Notes: generated by a model not told the origin, from the letters alone. A stretch of DNA of 64,000 bases from Xenorhabdus cabanillasii (GCF_003386665.1 NZ_QTUB01000001.1:1984001-2048000); one strand, 5' to 3'; positions 34,956-44,753 are shown, numbered from the stretch's first letter. Made by a program: numbers and translations.

Positions 34956-35727
34956 ATGAGTATGAGTCTGATGGCGAAGGCAATGAGTATCCGAGTGGGT
35001 AATCCCCTGAGAAAACTGGTGCTGATTAAGCTGGCCGATAATGCGAATGATAAAGGGGGAGTGCTGGCCCTCATATCAGCATATTGCAGATCACTGTGAA
35101 TGCAGCAAAAGTGCAGTGCGAAGTCACATTGATGCCCTGATTAAGATGGGCTTGCTTATCAAGGAAAACCGGCTCGGTAATCACAACGGGAAAGGGAATG
35201 CCTCGAATGTCTATTACCTGAATTTATCCGCTGACCCTGTGTCACCCAAAAGCATACCCCCTGCGCCACTTGCTGGCAGCTCTGTGTCATTGGCTGGCAC
35301 CCCTGTGCCGCCAGATGGCAGACCCCCTATGCCGTCAGATGGCATCAGAACCAATCACTCTTTTGAACCCGTCAAAGAACCTATAAAACCCAAAGGGGCT
35401 GGGCAGAGGAAAACAGCAAAAAAATCAGCATTTGATCCCCTGACGGCCAAGCCGGAAAATGTCAGCACCGAAACGTGGACGGACTGGGTGACGTTCAGGC
35501 AGGAAATCAGAAAACCCCTGACCGAAACCAGTTGCCGCCAGCAGGCCAGACAATTAGCGGGATGTGCCAATCCTGATGAAGTGATTTGCACCTCCATTGC
35601 CAACAGCTGGCAAGGGTTATTTCCTGACAAACCGAGATCCGTGCGACAGCCCCAAGTCAACACCCATACCGGATTTGAGCACAAGCGTTATGAATCACAC
35701 GGCGCGAACTGGACAAAAAATCTTTAA
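34956..35727 (+). pseudogene. Phage replication protein O-like, frameshifted
   Basis: The N-part starts MSMSLMAKAMSIRVGNPLRK and reaches LADNANDKG. The rest continues ECWPSYQHIADHCECSKSAV, a winged helix that binds the origin, and ends with ANWTKNL. A G5 run (35055-35059) in place of G4 moves the frame. The middle has repeated GSSVSLAGTPVPPDG-type Pro-rich text. It precedes the DnaC-like loader, the normal order of an O/P-type replication module. Confidence 0.83.
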
Positions 35728-35742
35728 GGAGCAGCAGACGCG

Positions 35743-36327
35743 ATGGAAACAACCGATATGGGCATATTGAAAATCGTTCCCCGCTTTGCGCAGGCCAGCT
35801 TTGCTACTTACCAGCCGCAGAGCCGAATGGCAGAAACTAACCTGAAAACCTGTCAGGGCTACGTCCAGACGTGGGAGGAACGTAAGCGGGCAGGGGAAGG
35901 CATGATCCTGTGCGGGCGTCAGGGCACGGGCAAAACCCACCTTGCTGTGTCCATCTGCCGTGAAATTGCCACAGGCGGTGATGAAGCGGTTTTTATCACC
36001 ACCGCATCACGTATTATCCGGGCGTTTCGTCGCTCATGGAATAGTGAGGGTGAAATGAGTGAATTTGATACCCTGAAATTTTACAGCGGGCTGGATTTAC
36101 TGGTGATTGACGAAGTTGGCGTACAGTACGGCACGGAGTCTGAACGCCATATTCTGTTTGAGGTGCTGAATAATCGCTATGAAGACCTGCTGCCCACCCT
36201 TCTGATCAGTAATTTGCCCGTGACTGAGCTGGCGCAGCTTTTGGGTGACCGGACGCTGGACAGAGTGCTTCAGGGTGGCACGGTATTGGCCTTTGACTGG
36301 GAAAGCTACAGAAGGGAAATCGCATGA
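35743..36327 (+). CDS. DnaC-like helicase loader
   Basis: This 194-residue AAA+ protein has Walker A GRQGTGKTHLAVSICREI, Walker B LDLLVIDEVGVQYG and sensor text TLLISNLPVTELAQLLGDRT. It loads the replicative helicase on the phage origin. The stop overlaps the next start by 4 bp. Confidence 0.92.
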   Translation: METTDMGILKIVPRFAQASFATYQPQSRMAETNLKTCQGYVQTWEERKRAGEGMILCGRQGTGKTHLAVSICREIATGGDEAVFITTASRIIRAFRRSWNSEGEMSEFDTLKFYSGLDLLVIDEVGVQYGTESERHILFEVLNNRYEDLLPTLLISNLPVTELAQLLGDRTLDRVLQGGTVLAFDWESYRREIA

Positions 36328-36686
36328 ACGTATATGATTTGGAAATGGCCGTCATCAGTGGTTTGTTGTCGGGCGGGGCGACACCGGATGCCTACGACGT
36401 CTTGGCGATTTTACCGGATGAGGCATTCAGCTCCGTTCATCTGCGCCGGGTGTACGGAGAAATCAAAAAGCAGGCCCTGAGCAGTGCCATTATCGATCCC
36501 TTTTTCATTGCAGATGCGATGGGTGAAGAACGGGGTATTCTGGCTAACCTGCTGGAGCTGGCCAAAACCCCGGTCTGGCGGGCCAATTTAAAAGGCTATG
36601 CGGAAAAGGTCATGCGTTACTGGCGTGTACGTCAGGTCACTGATCTGATTAACCGTTACCAGCAAGAATTATGTAGCGATTTTTAA
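36324..36686 (+). pseudogene. DnaB-like helicase N-domain fused to the tail of a Q gene
   Basis: The first about 110 residues are the DnaB N-terminal domain (MNVYDLEMAVISGLLSGGAT, VHLRRVYGEIKKQALSSAII). The ATPase domain is absent. The final residues ELCSDF and the DNA following them match the end of the prophage 1 Q gene (KLCSNF at 14109-14126) and its downstream sequence. A deletion thus joined dnaB to the Q terminus, removing the helicase core and the antiterminator. Confidence 0.72.
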
Positions 36687-36695
36687 AAATAAATC

Positions 36696-36735
36696 TTTAC
36701 GATCGTAAAAACGCTGCTATTGTGATAACCGTGAT
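36696..36735 (+). promoter_or_regulatory. Late promoter region of prophage 2
   Basis: The palindrome TTTACGATCGTAAA (36696-36709) is followed by CGCTGCTATTGTGATAA, matching 14134-14165 except for symmetric changes at the centre. It lies directly after the Q remnant, as in prophage 1. Confidence 0.55.
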
Positions 36736-36772
36736 GACAAAGTCACCAGGCTTATTAATATCAGACATTTTA

Positions 36773-36798
36773 AACCTTGCCCCGTGCAAGGTTTTTTT
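36773..36798 (+). terminator. tR'-like terminator of prophage 2
   Basis: AACCTTGC (36773-36780) pairs with GCAAGGTT (36786-36793) around CCCGT, followed by a T-run. Same position relative to the palindrome as in prophage 1. Confidence 0.78.
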
Positions 36799-36890
36799 AC
36801 GCCTGAAATAAACATAAGACTTGCTGTTGTGACGGGTCAGAGTTACCTATGTGTCCATGCACAAAAACTGACCATGAGGTTAAATTTATC

Positions 36891-37091
36891 ATGCTAAAAC
36901 ATGAAGATATGACAATGACAGCCGCCTGTGTTTTAGACGCCGTGCCTTTGCATACGTGGTTTTCTGTTTCTGAAGTGTCTAAATTAATGGGGCTGCCTGA
37001 ACCCCGTTGCCAATTACTGTTAACACAATTTCGTCTGGCGGGTTTAATGGAAAGCCGGGAGGATGACACGTTTTTCAAACGTTCTCCCTGA
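36891..37091 (+). CDS. Small winged-helix-like phage protein
   Basis: This 66-residue protein (MLKHEDMTMTAACVLDAVPL) contains WFSVSEVSKLMGLPEPRCQL and QFRLAGLMESREDD, which look like a winged helix. It lies between the late promoter and the methyltransferase. Family not recognised; a regulator or cargo role is possible. Confidence 0.5.
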   Translation: MLKHEDMTMTAACVLDAVPLHTWFSVSEVSKLMGLPEPRCQLLLTQFRLAGLMESREDDTFFKRSP

Positions 37092-37191
37092 TGGGGCTAT
37101 TTCCCGGGACGTAAAAGTGCAGGCCGGTTAACGCCGGCTTGTCGTGTTGTGGCTTTCCTAATCGCTGCCAGCGTCGAGAGGAAAAAAGCGA

Positions 37192-38229
37192 ATGGAGTTA
37201 CGCCCTGTCACCTTAGTCAACGATGACTCTCTGAAATTTATCAAAACTCTGCCGGATAACTGCCTCGATTTAATCGCCACTGACCCGCCGTACTTTCGGG
37301 TAAAAGCGTGTAGCTGGGATAACCAGTGGGAGGACGTCACGGCCTACCTTGCCTGGCTGGATGAACTGCTGGCCGAGTGCTGGCGGGTCCTGAAACCGAA
37401 CGGCAGCCTGTACATGTTCTGTGGTTCGCGTCTGGCCTCTGATACCGAACTGCTGGTACGGGAACGGTTTAACGTGTTGAACCATATTATCTGGGCGAAA
37501 CCGTCCGGCCCGTGGTGCAGACAAAATAAAGAAAGTTTAAGGATGTATTTTCCGGCCACTGAACGCATTATTTTTGCCGAACATTACCAGGGCCCCTATC
37601 ATCCGAAAGGGGATGGCTATTACAAGCAATGTCAGGATCTAAAACAGTCGGTATTTAAACCACTGGTTGATTATTTTCGTGGTGCTCGAAAAGCGCTAGG
37701 TGTCACGGCAAAAGCCATTCATGCCGCCACCGGGAAGCAGATGGCCAGTCACTGGTTCAGCGATAGCCAGTGGCAGTTACCCAGTGAAACTGACTATCAA
37801 AAGTTGCAGGGTTTGTTTGACCGCATCGCCAAAGAAAAGCACCAGCGTGGTGAACTGAACACCCCGTATGCTGAGCTGGTGGGTTCTCACCTCACCCTGT
37901 CGCGCCAGTATGATGAATTGCGGCAAGAATATGGCTTAATGCGCCGCCCGTTCTTAGTGACGGCAGAAGTGCCTTATACCGATGTCTGGCAGTTTGCTCC
38001 CGTGCAATATTATCCGGGTAAACATCCCTGCGAAAAACCCGCTGATTTAATGACGCATATTATCCAGTCCAGCAGCCGGGAAGGGGATGTGGTGGCCGAT
38101 TTCTTTATGGGTTCCGGGGCAACGTTGAAAGCCGCGTTAAAACTGAATCGCTGTGTGTTGGGTGTTGAGCTGGAAGAAGAACGGTTTAAGCAGACTGTTC
38201 AGGAGATCAACGGGCAGTTGTCAACTTAG
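37192..38229 (+). CDS. Phage site-specific DNA methyltransferase (N4/N6, beta-type order)
   Basis: This 345-residue protein has the catalytic DPPY near the N-terminus (LIATDPPYFRVKACSWDNQW) and the AdoMet motif near the C-terminus (VVADFFMGSGATLKAALKLN), the order of beta-class amino-methyltransferases. No restriction endonuclease is beside it, so it is an orphan, probably protecting phage DNA. It is in the same post-promoter slot as dam in prophage 1 but from another family. Confidence 0.9.
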   Translation: MELRPVTLVNDDSLKFIKTLPDNCLDLIATDPPYFRVKACSWDNQWEDVTAYLAWLDELLAECWRVLKPNGSLYMFCGSRLASDTELLVRERFNVLNHIIWAKPSGPWCRQNKESLRMYFPATERIIFAEHYQGPYHPKGDGYYKQCQDLKQSVFKPLVDYFRGARKALGVTAKAIHAATGKQMASHWFSDSQWQLPSETDYQKLQGLFDRIAKEKHQRGELNTPYAELVGSHLTLSRQYDELRQEYGLMRRPFLVTAEVPYTDVWQFAPVQYYPGKHPCEKPADLMTHIIQSSSREGDVVADFFMGSGATLKAALKLNRCVLGVELEEERFKQTVQEINGQLST

Positions 38230-38299
38230 CGTTTACAACTCAACTCACGGGAATGACCGGATAGTTGAAGTGGTTCGGCAATACCGAACCACTTCATCA

Positions 38300-38581
38300 T
38301 TACAGATGTGCAAATATCGGCCTGATTTCGGGGCGCTGTTGTTGAGAAGCCTGCCACAACTCATACTGGGACTGCATATTTGTCCACATTTCGGCACTGG
38401 TTCCTAATGCCGCTTCTAAACGAAGTGCCATATCTGCGGATATGCCTGCGCTGCCATTTAAAATACGGGATAAAGCCACACGGGTTACGCCCAGCGCTTT
38501 CGCAGCTTCGGTAACAGAAATGTCGCCTAAATATTCGCGTAAGACAATGCCGGGATGGGCGGGATTATACATTCTGCTCAT
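38300..38581 (-). CDS. higA: HigA-like antitoxin
   Basis: This 93-residue XRE-family protein (MSRMYNPAHPGIVLREYLGD, SVTEAAKALGVTRVALSRIL) matches HigA antitoxins, which bind the toxin and repress their operon. It is downstream of higB by 11 bases, the usual toxin-first order. Confidence 0.9.
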   Translation of the reverse strand: MSRMYNPAHPGIVLREYLGDISVTEAAKALGVTRVALSRILNGSAGISADMALRLEAALGTSAEMWTNMQSQYELWQASQQQRPEIRPIFAHL

Positions 38582-38592
38582 TATGTGATTCC

Positions 38593-38874
38593 TCAGTGAT
38601 AATCTTGATAATTAACCAAGATGGCATCTTCGCCTTCAAAGCGAAATGTCAGCCGCCAGTTCCCGTTGACAGAAACAGCCCAGTGGCCTTTTAAATCAGC
38701 GCCTTTTAACGGGTGTAATTTCCAGCCGGGCGCGTTCATGTCATCGGGTTTTTTGGCGGTGTTTAACGCGGTTAATTGAATATTCAGTTTTACAGCATGG
38801 TTTGCCTGAATGCCTGCTGTAGAGCCTGTTTTAAAGAATTTTTCTAACCCTTTATGTTTAAAACTCTTAATCAT
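38593..38874 (-). CDS. higB: HigB-like toxin (RelE superfamily)
   Basis: This 93-residue protein (MIKSFKHKGLEKFFKTGSTA, HPLKGADLKGHWAVSVNGNW, RLTFRFEGEDAILVNYQDYH) is a HigB mRNA interferase of the RelE fold. It forms an operon with higA on the leftward strand inside the prophage and may stabilise it. Confidence 0.9.
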   Translation of the reverse strand: MIKSFKHKGLEKFFKTGSTAGIQANHAVKLNIQLTALNTAKKPDDMNAPGWKLHPLKGADLKGHWAVSVNGNWRLTFRFEGEDAILVNYQDYH

Positions 38875-38885
38875 TGTGCGCTGCC

Positions 38886-38909
38886 GTATACTGTATAGCG
38901 TCAGTATAC
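38886..38909 (-). promoter_or_regulatory. HigA operator/promoter palindrome
   Basis: GTATACTG (38886-38893) and CAGTATAC (38902-38909) form a perfect inverted repeat 12 bases upstream of higB. It overlaps the expected promoter and is the likely HigA autorepression site. Confidence 0.65.
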
Positions 38910-39057
38910 GTTAAGTGTGTGCAGTGTCAACCGACTTTGCCACCGCAATCACTCTCATCACATCTGTATCCACGTATTGCGGCTGGCATCCTATTAACTC
39001 ACTCACAAGGGCTGACGTCACTCAACCCACGGATACCTATTGCTCTAATGGGGGAAT

Positions 39058-39396
39058 ATGAAAATGAAAGAAGATCCTGATATCTGGGCACACCTTGGTG
39101 ACTGGCTCATATCGATAAAGGAACAAGGCATCGGAGCAATACTCGCCGGAACAATGGCTTTTCTTCGTGGCCACTATAACGGTGGTGGTTGGATAAAGGT
39201 GTCAATTGATGCCTTTATGTGTGCCATGTTCGCGTGGTTTATTCGTGATGTCTTAAATCTGTTTGGTCTGAATCCTGATTTAGCCTATATCGGCAGTGTG
39301 ATGATGGGTTACTTGGGTACGGACTTTATCGGTCAATTATTACGTAAGGCCGCAGAGAAAAAAACGGGAGCATCCTCTGATGGAAATCAGCGATAA
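39058..39396 (+). CDS. Phage holin, prophage 2
   Basis: This 112-residue protein has three membrane segments (GIGAILAGTMAFL, FMCAMFAWFIRDVL, AYIGSVMMGYLGTDFIG). It is in the same place and of the same type as 17424-17759. A GGGGGAAT ribosome site precedes ATG 39058. It overlaps the lysozyme gene. Confidence 0.85.
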   Translation: MKMKEDPDIWAHLGDWLISIKEQGIGAILAGTMAFLRGHYNGGGWIKVSIDAFMCAMFAWFIRDVLNLFGLNPDLAYIGSVMMGYLGTDFIGQLLRKAAEKKTGASSDGNQR

Positions 39397-39815
39397 AGGT
39401 CTTGAGTGCATCAAACAGTATGAAAGCCTGAAACTGAAAGCCTACCCCGATCCTGCAACCGGCGGTATTCCGTGGACCATTGGTTATGGCCACACCTAAG
39501 GGGTTAAAAAAAGGTGATGTGATTACAGAATCACAGGCTGAAACATTCTTACAGGATGATCTCCAACCTATTTACACCATATTAAGGCAATGGGTTAAAG
39601 TTCCTTTGACTCAAGGCCAGTTCCATGTTTTGTGCTCGTTTATCTTCAATTGTGGCAGCGATAACTTTTCTGGCTCCACGCTATTAAAGAAGCTCAATCA
39701 AGGTGACTACACAGGCGCAGCGGCCGAGTTTTCCCGCTGGAATAAAGCAGCAGGCAAGGTTATGCGTGGGCTGGATAATCGCAGGGCATCTGAGCGCCAG
39801 ATGTTTTTATCATGA
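39380..39815 (+). pseudogene. Phage lysozyme (GH24 muramidase), frameshifted
   Basis: The N-part MEISDKGLECIKQYESLKLK contains the catalytic Glu, followed by AYPDPATGGIPWTIGYGHT with the catalytic Asp/Thr region. A stop comes at 39497 because of one extra T; removing it gives HTKGLKKGDVITESQ, and the C-part continues to 39815 with FNCGSDNFSGSTLLKKLNQG. Without correct frame the prophage lacks an endolysin. Confidence 0.85.
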
Positions 39816-40264
39816 AGCTCAATTTCACCAAGGGTACGGTTATTGCGCTGATTATTGCTTCAGCCGCCGCTTTCTTATACCGCTCTGGATATAAGGAACA
39901 GCTCGGCATCAATAACGACCAACTAACTGAAATCCAGCAATTAACCGATACCATTAATTATCAGAACACGCATATTGAAATGCTGCATGAATTGGATACC
40001 AAACACACTCAGGAACTCGCCGATGCCAAATCTAAGATTAATCAGCTTAGTAATGATCTTCGTGCCAATACTCAGCGCGTGTACGTCAAAGCCAACTGTC
40101 CAGTGCTTAAAACCACTATCACCTCCAGCGTGGATGGCTCAAGACCCGCCAAACTGGCGAAAGACGCTGAACAGGATTATGTACATCTCCTCGGAGAACT
40201 AGAAACCCTCGAAGCCCAATTCCTCGGACTAAGGGAGTGGAGTATGGTCGAATGCCAATTTTGA
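39812..40264 (+). CDS. Rz i-spanin, prophage 2
   Basis: This 150-residue protein has an N-terminal anchor (GTVIALIIASAAAFLYRSG) and coiled coil with ELDTKHTQELADAKSKINQL, homologous to prophage 1 Rz. It overlaps the lysozyme stop. This is the last phage gene before the cargo region. Confidence 0.9.
   Translation: MKLNFTKGTVIALIIASAAAFLYRSGYKEQLGINNDQLTEIQQLTDTINYQNTHIEMLHELDTKHTQELADAKSKINQLSNDLRANTQRVYVKANCPVLKTTITSSVDGSRPAKLAKDAEQDYVHLLGELETLEAQFLGLREWSMVECQF
40023..40202 (+). CDS. Rz1 o-spanin lipoprotein, prophage 2
   Basis: This 59-residue protein is embedded in Rz: MPNLRLISLVMIFVPILSAC with a lipobox Cys, then Pro-containing KPTVQCLKPLSPPAWMAQDP. Confidence 0.87.
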   Translation: MPNLRLISLVMIFVPILSACTSKPTVQCLKPLSPPAWMAQDPPNWRKTLNRIMYISSEN

Positions 40265-40362
40265 GGTATAGAGATTAAGAAGAGCGGATAACTCTGTGTG
40301 ATACCTAGCAAAAATTGCTAATCTTAATAGACAGGCTAAATATTTATAGAGAGGATTATCTT

Positions 40363-41796
40363 ATGTATTCGTTATCAATGATAAATCCTATGAACAGAGA
40401 TTATAAGCAATATCAATTAGATGTAACGGATGATATTCAAGCATGCCTAGAAAGTCTTGAGTGTCAGCCAATTCTATTTATTGGTTCAGGCCTGACAAGA
40501 AGGTACGCGAATGGACCAGATTGGGAGAGTTTGCTTAAAAATTTAATGGAGCAATGTCCAGAAATTAAGCGTCCATTCGCGTATTACACACAAAAAAATG
40601 AGTCACTAATAGACATTGGAACTATCCTGTCAGATGCTTATAGGGATAGGGATAGGGATAGGGATTGGGATTGGGATTGGGATTGGGATTGGGATTGGGA
40701 TTGGGCTTGGGCGGAAGGAAAGTCTAATTTTCCTGAAGAGTTATTCAGTGAACATTATGATGGAGATATATATCTGAAGTATAAAATAGCCGATTTTTTT
40801 AATCGTCTAGAAATAATTGATGAAAATGAGTTTGCTGATGAAATAAAATCATTAAAATCCATTCATCCACACTCCATTGTAACAACTAATTACGACAATA
40901 TAGTTGATGGGATTTTTCCTGACCATGAAATTATAGTTGGACAAAAAATCATAAGGTTAGTTAATAGTAGCACTGGGGAAATATTTAAAATACATGGCTC
41001 TTGTAATGAGCCAGCATCAATTGTTATCAATAGAAATGATTACGATGATTTTTTGAGTAAGAAAAAATACCTTAGTGCTAAATTATTAACTTTTTTTGCT
41101 GAACATCCTTTGATATTTATTGGTTATAGTATTGAGGATGAAAATATAAAAGGAATTTTGTCTGATATAGATGAAATCCTATCGGAAGAGGGGGAGTTGA
41201 TTCCTAATATCTATATACTAAATAGAGATAAAGAAATAGATGAAAACTCTTATCCTGCCAGAGAAGCGATGATTAATATTGATAATAATAAGCATGTAAG
41301 AATAAAAAGAATAGTATCTAATGATTTTAAATGGGTGTTCGAAGCCTTTGCTGCTCATCCAGCAATGGATAATGTTAATCCTAAGGTATTGAGAGCATTA
41401 TTAGCAAGAAACTATAAGCTGATTAACTCTGACATACCCATGAATACGGTTTCTATCGATTATACTAGGTTGACTGAGTTAGCCTTAGATGATGGTAAGT
41501 TAGAAAGAGTTTATGGAATTACCGATGGTGATTCGTTAGATTTATTTAATGCTAATTATTGTTTTACAATGACGTCTTTAGCAGAGTCCCTTGGATATCG
41601 TAATTGGAATTACGTAAATCAATTAATACAAAAAATCAAAGAAGCTACAGGGAAAGATATAAAGGAAACAGATAACATATATCATCAAAAGGTAAGGACA
41701 GGAAGATCAAGCTTTACTCGTAAATATTCAAGAGAAGCATTAAGATTATTAGAGTTAGCTAGAGATAATAAACCTTTTGATGTTCAATTTGACTAA
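40363..41796 (+). CDS. SIR2-domain protein with an internal Arg-Asp/Trp-Asp repeat
   Basis: From ATG 40363 (AGAGAGG upstream) the protein is 477 residues. SIR2-family NAD-binding motifs are visible: FIGSGLTRRYANGPDW, VTTNYDNIVD, FKIHGSCNEPAS and LIFIGYSIEDENI. The C-terminal 180 residues are a separate, unrecognised domain. Near residue 93 a hexanucleotide tract (40642-40710) encodes four Arg-Asp and six Trp-Asp dipeptides. SIR2 NADases act in several anti-phage abortive systems (for example Thoeris, DSR); a similar role is likely from its prophage cargo position. No partner gene is clear. It is AT-rich relative to the phage. Confidence 0.82.
   Translation: MYSLSMINPMNRDYKQYQLDVTDDIQACLESLECQPILFIGSGLTRRYANGPDWESLLKNLMEQCPEIKRPFAYYTQKNESLIDIGTILSDAYRDRDRDRDWDWDWDWDWDWDWAWAEGKSNFPEELFSEHYDGDIYLKYKIADFFNRLEIIDENEFADEIKSLKSIHPHSIVTTNYDNIVDGIFPDHEIIVGQKIIRLVNSSTGEIFKIHGSCNEPASIVINRNDYDDFLSKKKYLSAKLLTFFAEHPLIFIGYSIEDENIKGILSDIDEILSEEGELIPNIYILNRDKEIDENSYPAREAMINIDNNKHVRIKRIVSNDFKWVFEAFAAHPAMDNVNPKVLRALLARNYKLINSDIPMNTVSIDYTRLTELALDDGKLERVYGITDGDSLDLFNANYCFTMTSLAESLGYRNWNYVNQLIQKIKEATGKDIKETDNIYHQKVRTGRSSFTRKYSREALRLLELARDNKPFDVQFD
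40642..40710 (+). repeat. Hexanucleotide tandem repeat inside the SIR2 gene
   Basis: AGGGAT is repeated four times (40642-40665), followed by TGGGAT six times (40666-40701) and TGGGCTTGG. Copy changes of six bases keep the reading frame, so length variation would alter the protein but not truncate it. Confidence 0.9.
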
Positions 41797-44713
41797 ATCT
41801 GGTCTAATTTATGGTGATGATAGACTTACTTCTATTGGAAATGATACCTCTTTTGGGGATATTATGTTTTCAGTAAAAGTTATGGCCCAAGGGCCTAGAA
41901 TTATACCTAACACTCCTGATGACCTCCATTACACAATTGTGAATCTCGGACCTGAATTTGGAGCTAATTCTCACGAAATTTTAGACTTAACTATTGCTAT
42001 TAACTCGGGCAATGTCACATTAAATGCTGGAGGGTCGGCTATACTAAAAGCTGCCGATATTAAATCTAAAGAAAATACTACAATATTAGCAGGAGAATAT
42101 ATAGGTTTTGATCGGTATAATTATGGTAAACTAAGTCCAGATTTAAATTATTTCCTTACAGATAACTTAGTAACTTCTATTAAAACCGGTAAAAATCTTA
42201 ATTTAATCGCTAATGATCATGTCGTAACCTCAGGATCTAAATTAATCTCTGGAGAAAATCTTTCTATACTTTCTGGAGGAGACATTAGACTTAGAGCTTT
42301 ACCAAAAGAAAAATATACTAGAAGTAATGATAGCTACGAATATCAAACTATTGAATCAACAGAATTATCTGCCAAAGGTTTATTAACGCTTTCCGCTGAA
42401 GGAAATATTTTATTTCAAGCTACTAAATTAGCAGTTGAAGGACTAAAAAATATCTCATCAGTTATTTCAGACACTACTTTAAGAAATGCGATAGCTTCTG
42501 GAACTATGGATATTTCTGCTAAAGGCGGTTACATCTATGCTCAAGCTTTAAACGAAACAACGCAATATGAAACAGAGTCTGTAAAGCGAAATTGGTTAGG
42601 TGGAAAGAAAACTTTTAAGAAAATTCACCAAACTTCAACCCCAGTTGTTACAGAGTTTTCTGCTCCTACCGGTTATATCAATATTTTAGGTAGAGATGAT
42701 GTTACTTTTGAAGGTAGTAAAATAGAAGCTGGTAAAAATACTAATTTAACTAGCCTTCAAGGTAAAGTTAATTTCAAAGCTGTAAGTTCTTTAGATTTTG
42801 AACAAGAACTTAGTATGTCTAAAGGGTTTCACATTAAGCAAAGAAATAAAGGTTACCAAGAAAATATTTGGTATTTACCTCAAATTAATATTGGAGGAAC
42901 ACTTACTGTTAATGCTACCGGTATTAATGCTGATATAAAAACAAAGGATAATCAAAATCTTCAAGATGCCATTGACTTACTAAGCGATGGTTATGGTATG
43001 TCTTGGATAAAAGATATAAGCAAACGAAATGATGTTGAATGGAATAAAATACAAGATGCTTATTCTGAATGGAACATTAACAATAAAAACTTAAATCCGG
43101 TTGTAGGGGCAGTAATAGCTGTAGTCACCGCTGGTTACGCTGCTCCCTATGCAGCACCTATAGCTGGAAGCAGTGCAGCAGCTCAAGGAGCTATTACAGC
43201 AGGTATGGCAGCGGCTGCTAGTAAAGCAGCGGTTTCTCTAGCTGAAAATGAGGGTAATTTATCTAAAACTTTTAAAGACATGGGAAGTAGTAGTACTATA
43301 AAATCTATAGTTACTTCAGCGGCTATTGGAGGTGCATTAGCTGGATTTGATTCTGCAATGGGTTGGGGTGAAGGGACTAAAGGAGGTGCAGCTATTAATA
43401 GAGGAAGTATGCCTCTATTAAGTAATCAAGATTGGGTAGCTACTGCCCAGAGAGTTGCCGGACAGTCTTTGATTAGCTCTGGAATAAACACTACTATTAA
43501 TGGTGGAAGTTTTAAAGATAATTTTGTTTCCGCTCTATTATCTAATTCAACTAGTCAACTTCATGCTGAAGGAGCTTTCCAAATAGGTGAATATGCGAAT
43601 CAGTTAACTGAAGTTGGAAGAGCGCTTAGCCATGCTGCACTATCTGCTATAATTGCAGAAGTTGGAGGAAATGATGGTAAAGCAGCCGCAGCAGGAGCTT
43701 TAGCTGCTTCTTTAGCAGCAGATAGTCTTAGAAATACGTTTGATGACTCTAGAGCCACTCAAATAGGAGGTAAGATTGTAGGAGCATTAGCTGGCGCAGC
43801 TATTACAGGAACTCCTGAAGGTGTTTATGCTGGAGCTAATGCTGGTGAATTAACTATAGTGCACAACCATGATGAACATGCCATGAACATGTTTGTAAAA
43901 GGTGAAAATGGTAGTATATTTCCTCCCGAAGGATCTCTCCAAGAAGCTATAGATTCTTGTTTAATTGACGCAACTTTATGTAATTTTATAGTAGAATTTA
44001 GTCCTCTTTCAGTACTTAAAGATGTTAAAGATGCAGAAACAGGAACAGATTATATAATTGCAGCGGCATCAGCAGCCCCTTGGGCAAAATTAGGAAAAGC
44101 AGCTGATAAAAGCGTTGAAGCTATAAAAACTCTTGCTAAAAATGGTAAGTTTGCTGAAGCTACTAGGATTTACAATGATTCTCTTAGAAGTATGGGTAAA
44201 TTCTTTAAAGGGAATCATAGAGTTAATGATCTAAGTAAGCTTAAAGATATGAATTTAGAGCCTAATATGCTTAGAGCGGGGACTAAAAAATATCTTAAAA
44301 GTGAATTCCAAAAACCTGATGCAGCTGTTAGTTATGCTGCAGCATCAGTAACAGTTAATGGTAAAAAAGAATATTACTTATCTGTAAATGGTGCAGCTTG
44401 GTCAGGCAATTCTCCCAATGTCGTAAATATTAATGGGGTTAATTTTAATGTGATTAGAGAAGATAGTGGTTCTATACCATCAGCTCCTAATGGAAAGCAA
44501 ACTAACTTTAATCACGCTGAACAAAAATTATTTAGTCATTTTCAAGATAATTTTCAAGGTAAGAAAGTAGATATAAATATGTCTATTCAGAATACTAGTG
44601 CTACATCTCCAGGAATGTGTGCTGGCTGTAAACCTAATAGCAAAGTATTTGCAGATCAAAACAAAGATTTTATTATTAATATATTTGAGGGTACAATCGG
44701 TAGAAAACCCTAA
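41780..44713 (+). pseudogene. CdiA/haemagglutinin-like stalk with deaminase toxin tail, 5'-truncated
   Basis: The 977-residue frame lacks signal peptide and TPS domain and begins abruptly at the SIR2 3' end. It has FHA-like repeats (LNLIANDHVVTSGSKLISGE), a DUF637-like pre-toxin region (VGAVIAVVTAGYAAPYAAPI) and an Ala/Gly-rich segment. The C-terminal toxin carries deaminase zinc motifs HAE in FNHAEQKLF (about residue 912) and PGMCAGCKPN (about 943-950). Such tails are nucleic-acid or nucleoside deaminases in polymorphic toxins. With no secretion signal this copy is probably not exported, but it encodes a complete toxin domain. Immunity genes follow. Confidence 0.75.
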
Positions 44714-44753
44714 ATATCTAGTGATAAATTCAATATAAAGACCTTAAATCAAT

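Noticed and set aside
40642..40710. Hexanucleotide tract considered as a CRISPR or telomere-like repeat
   Set aside because: There are no spacers, the unit is six bases, and the tract is in frame within a long ORF, so it is a coding microsatellite.
41780..44713. Considered as a complete CdiA-type exported toxin
   Set aside because: There is no signal peptide or TPS domain in the frame, and the start lies inside the end of the SIR2 gene, so export of this copy is not supported.
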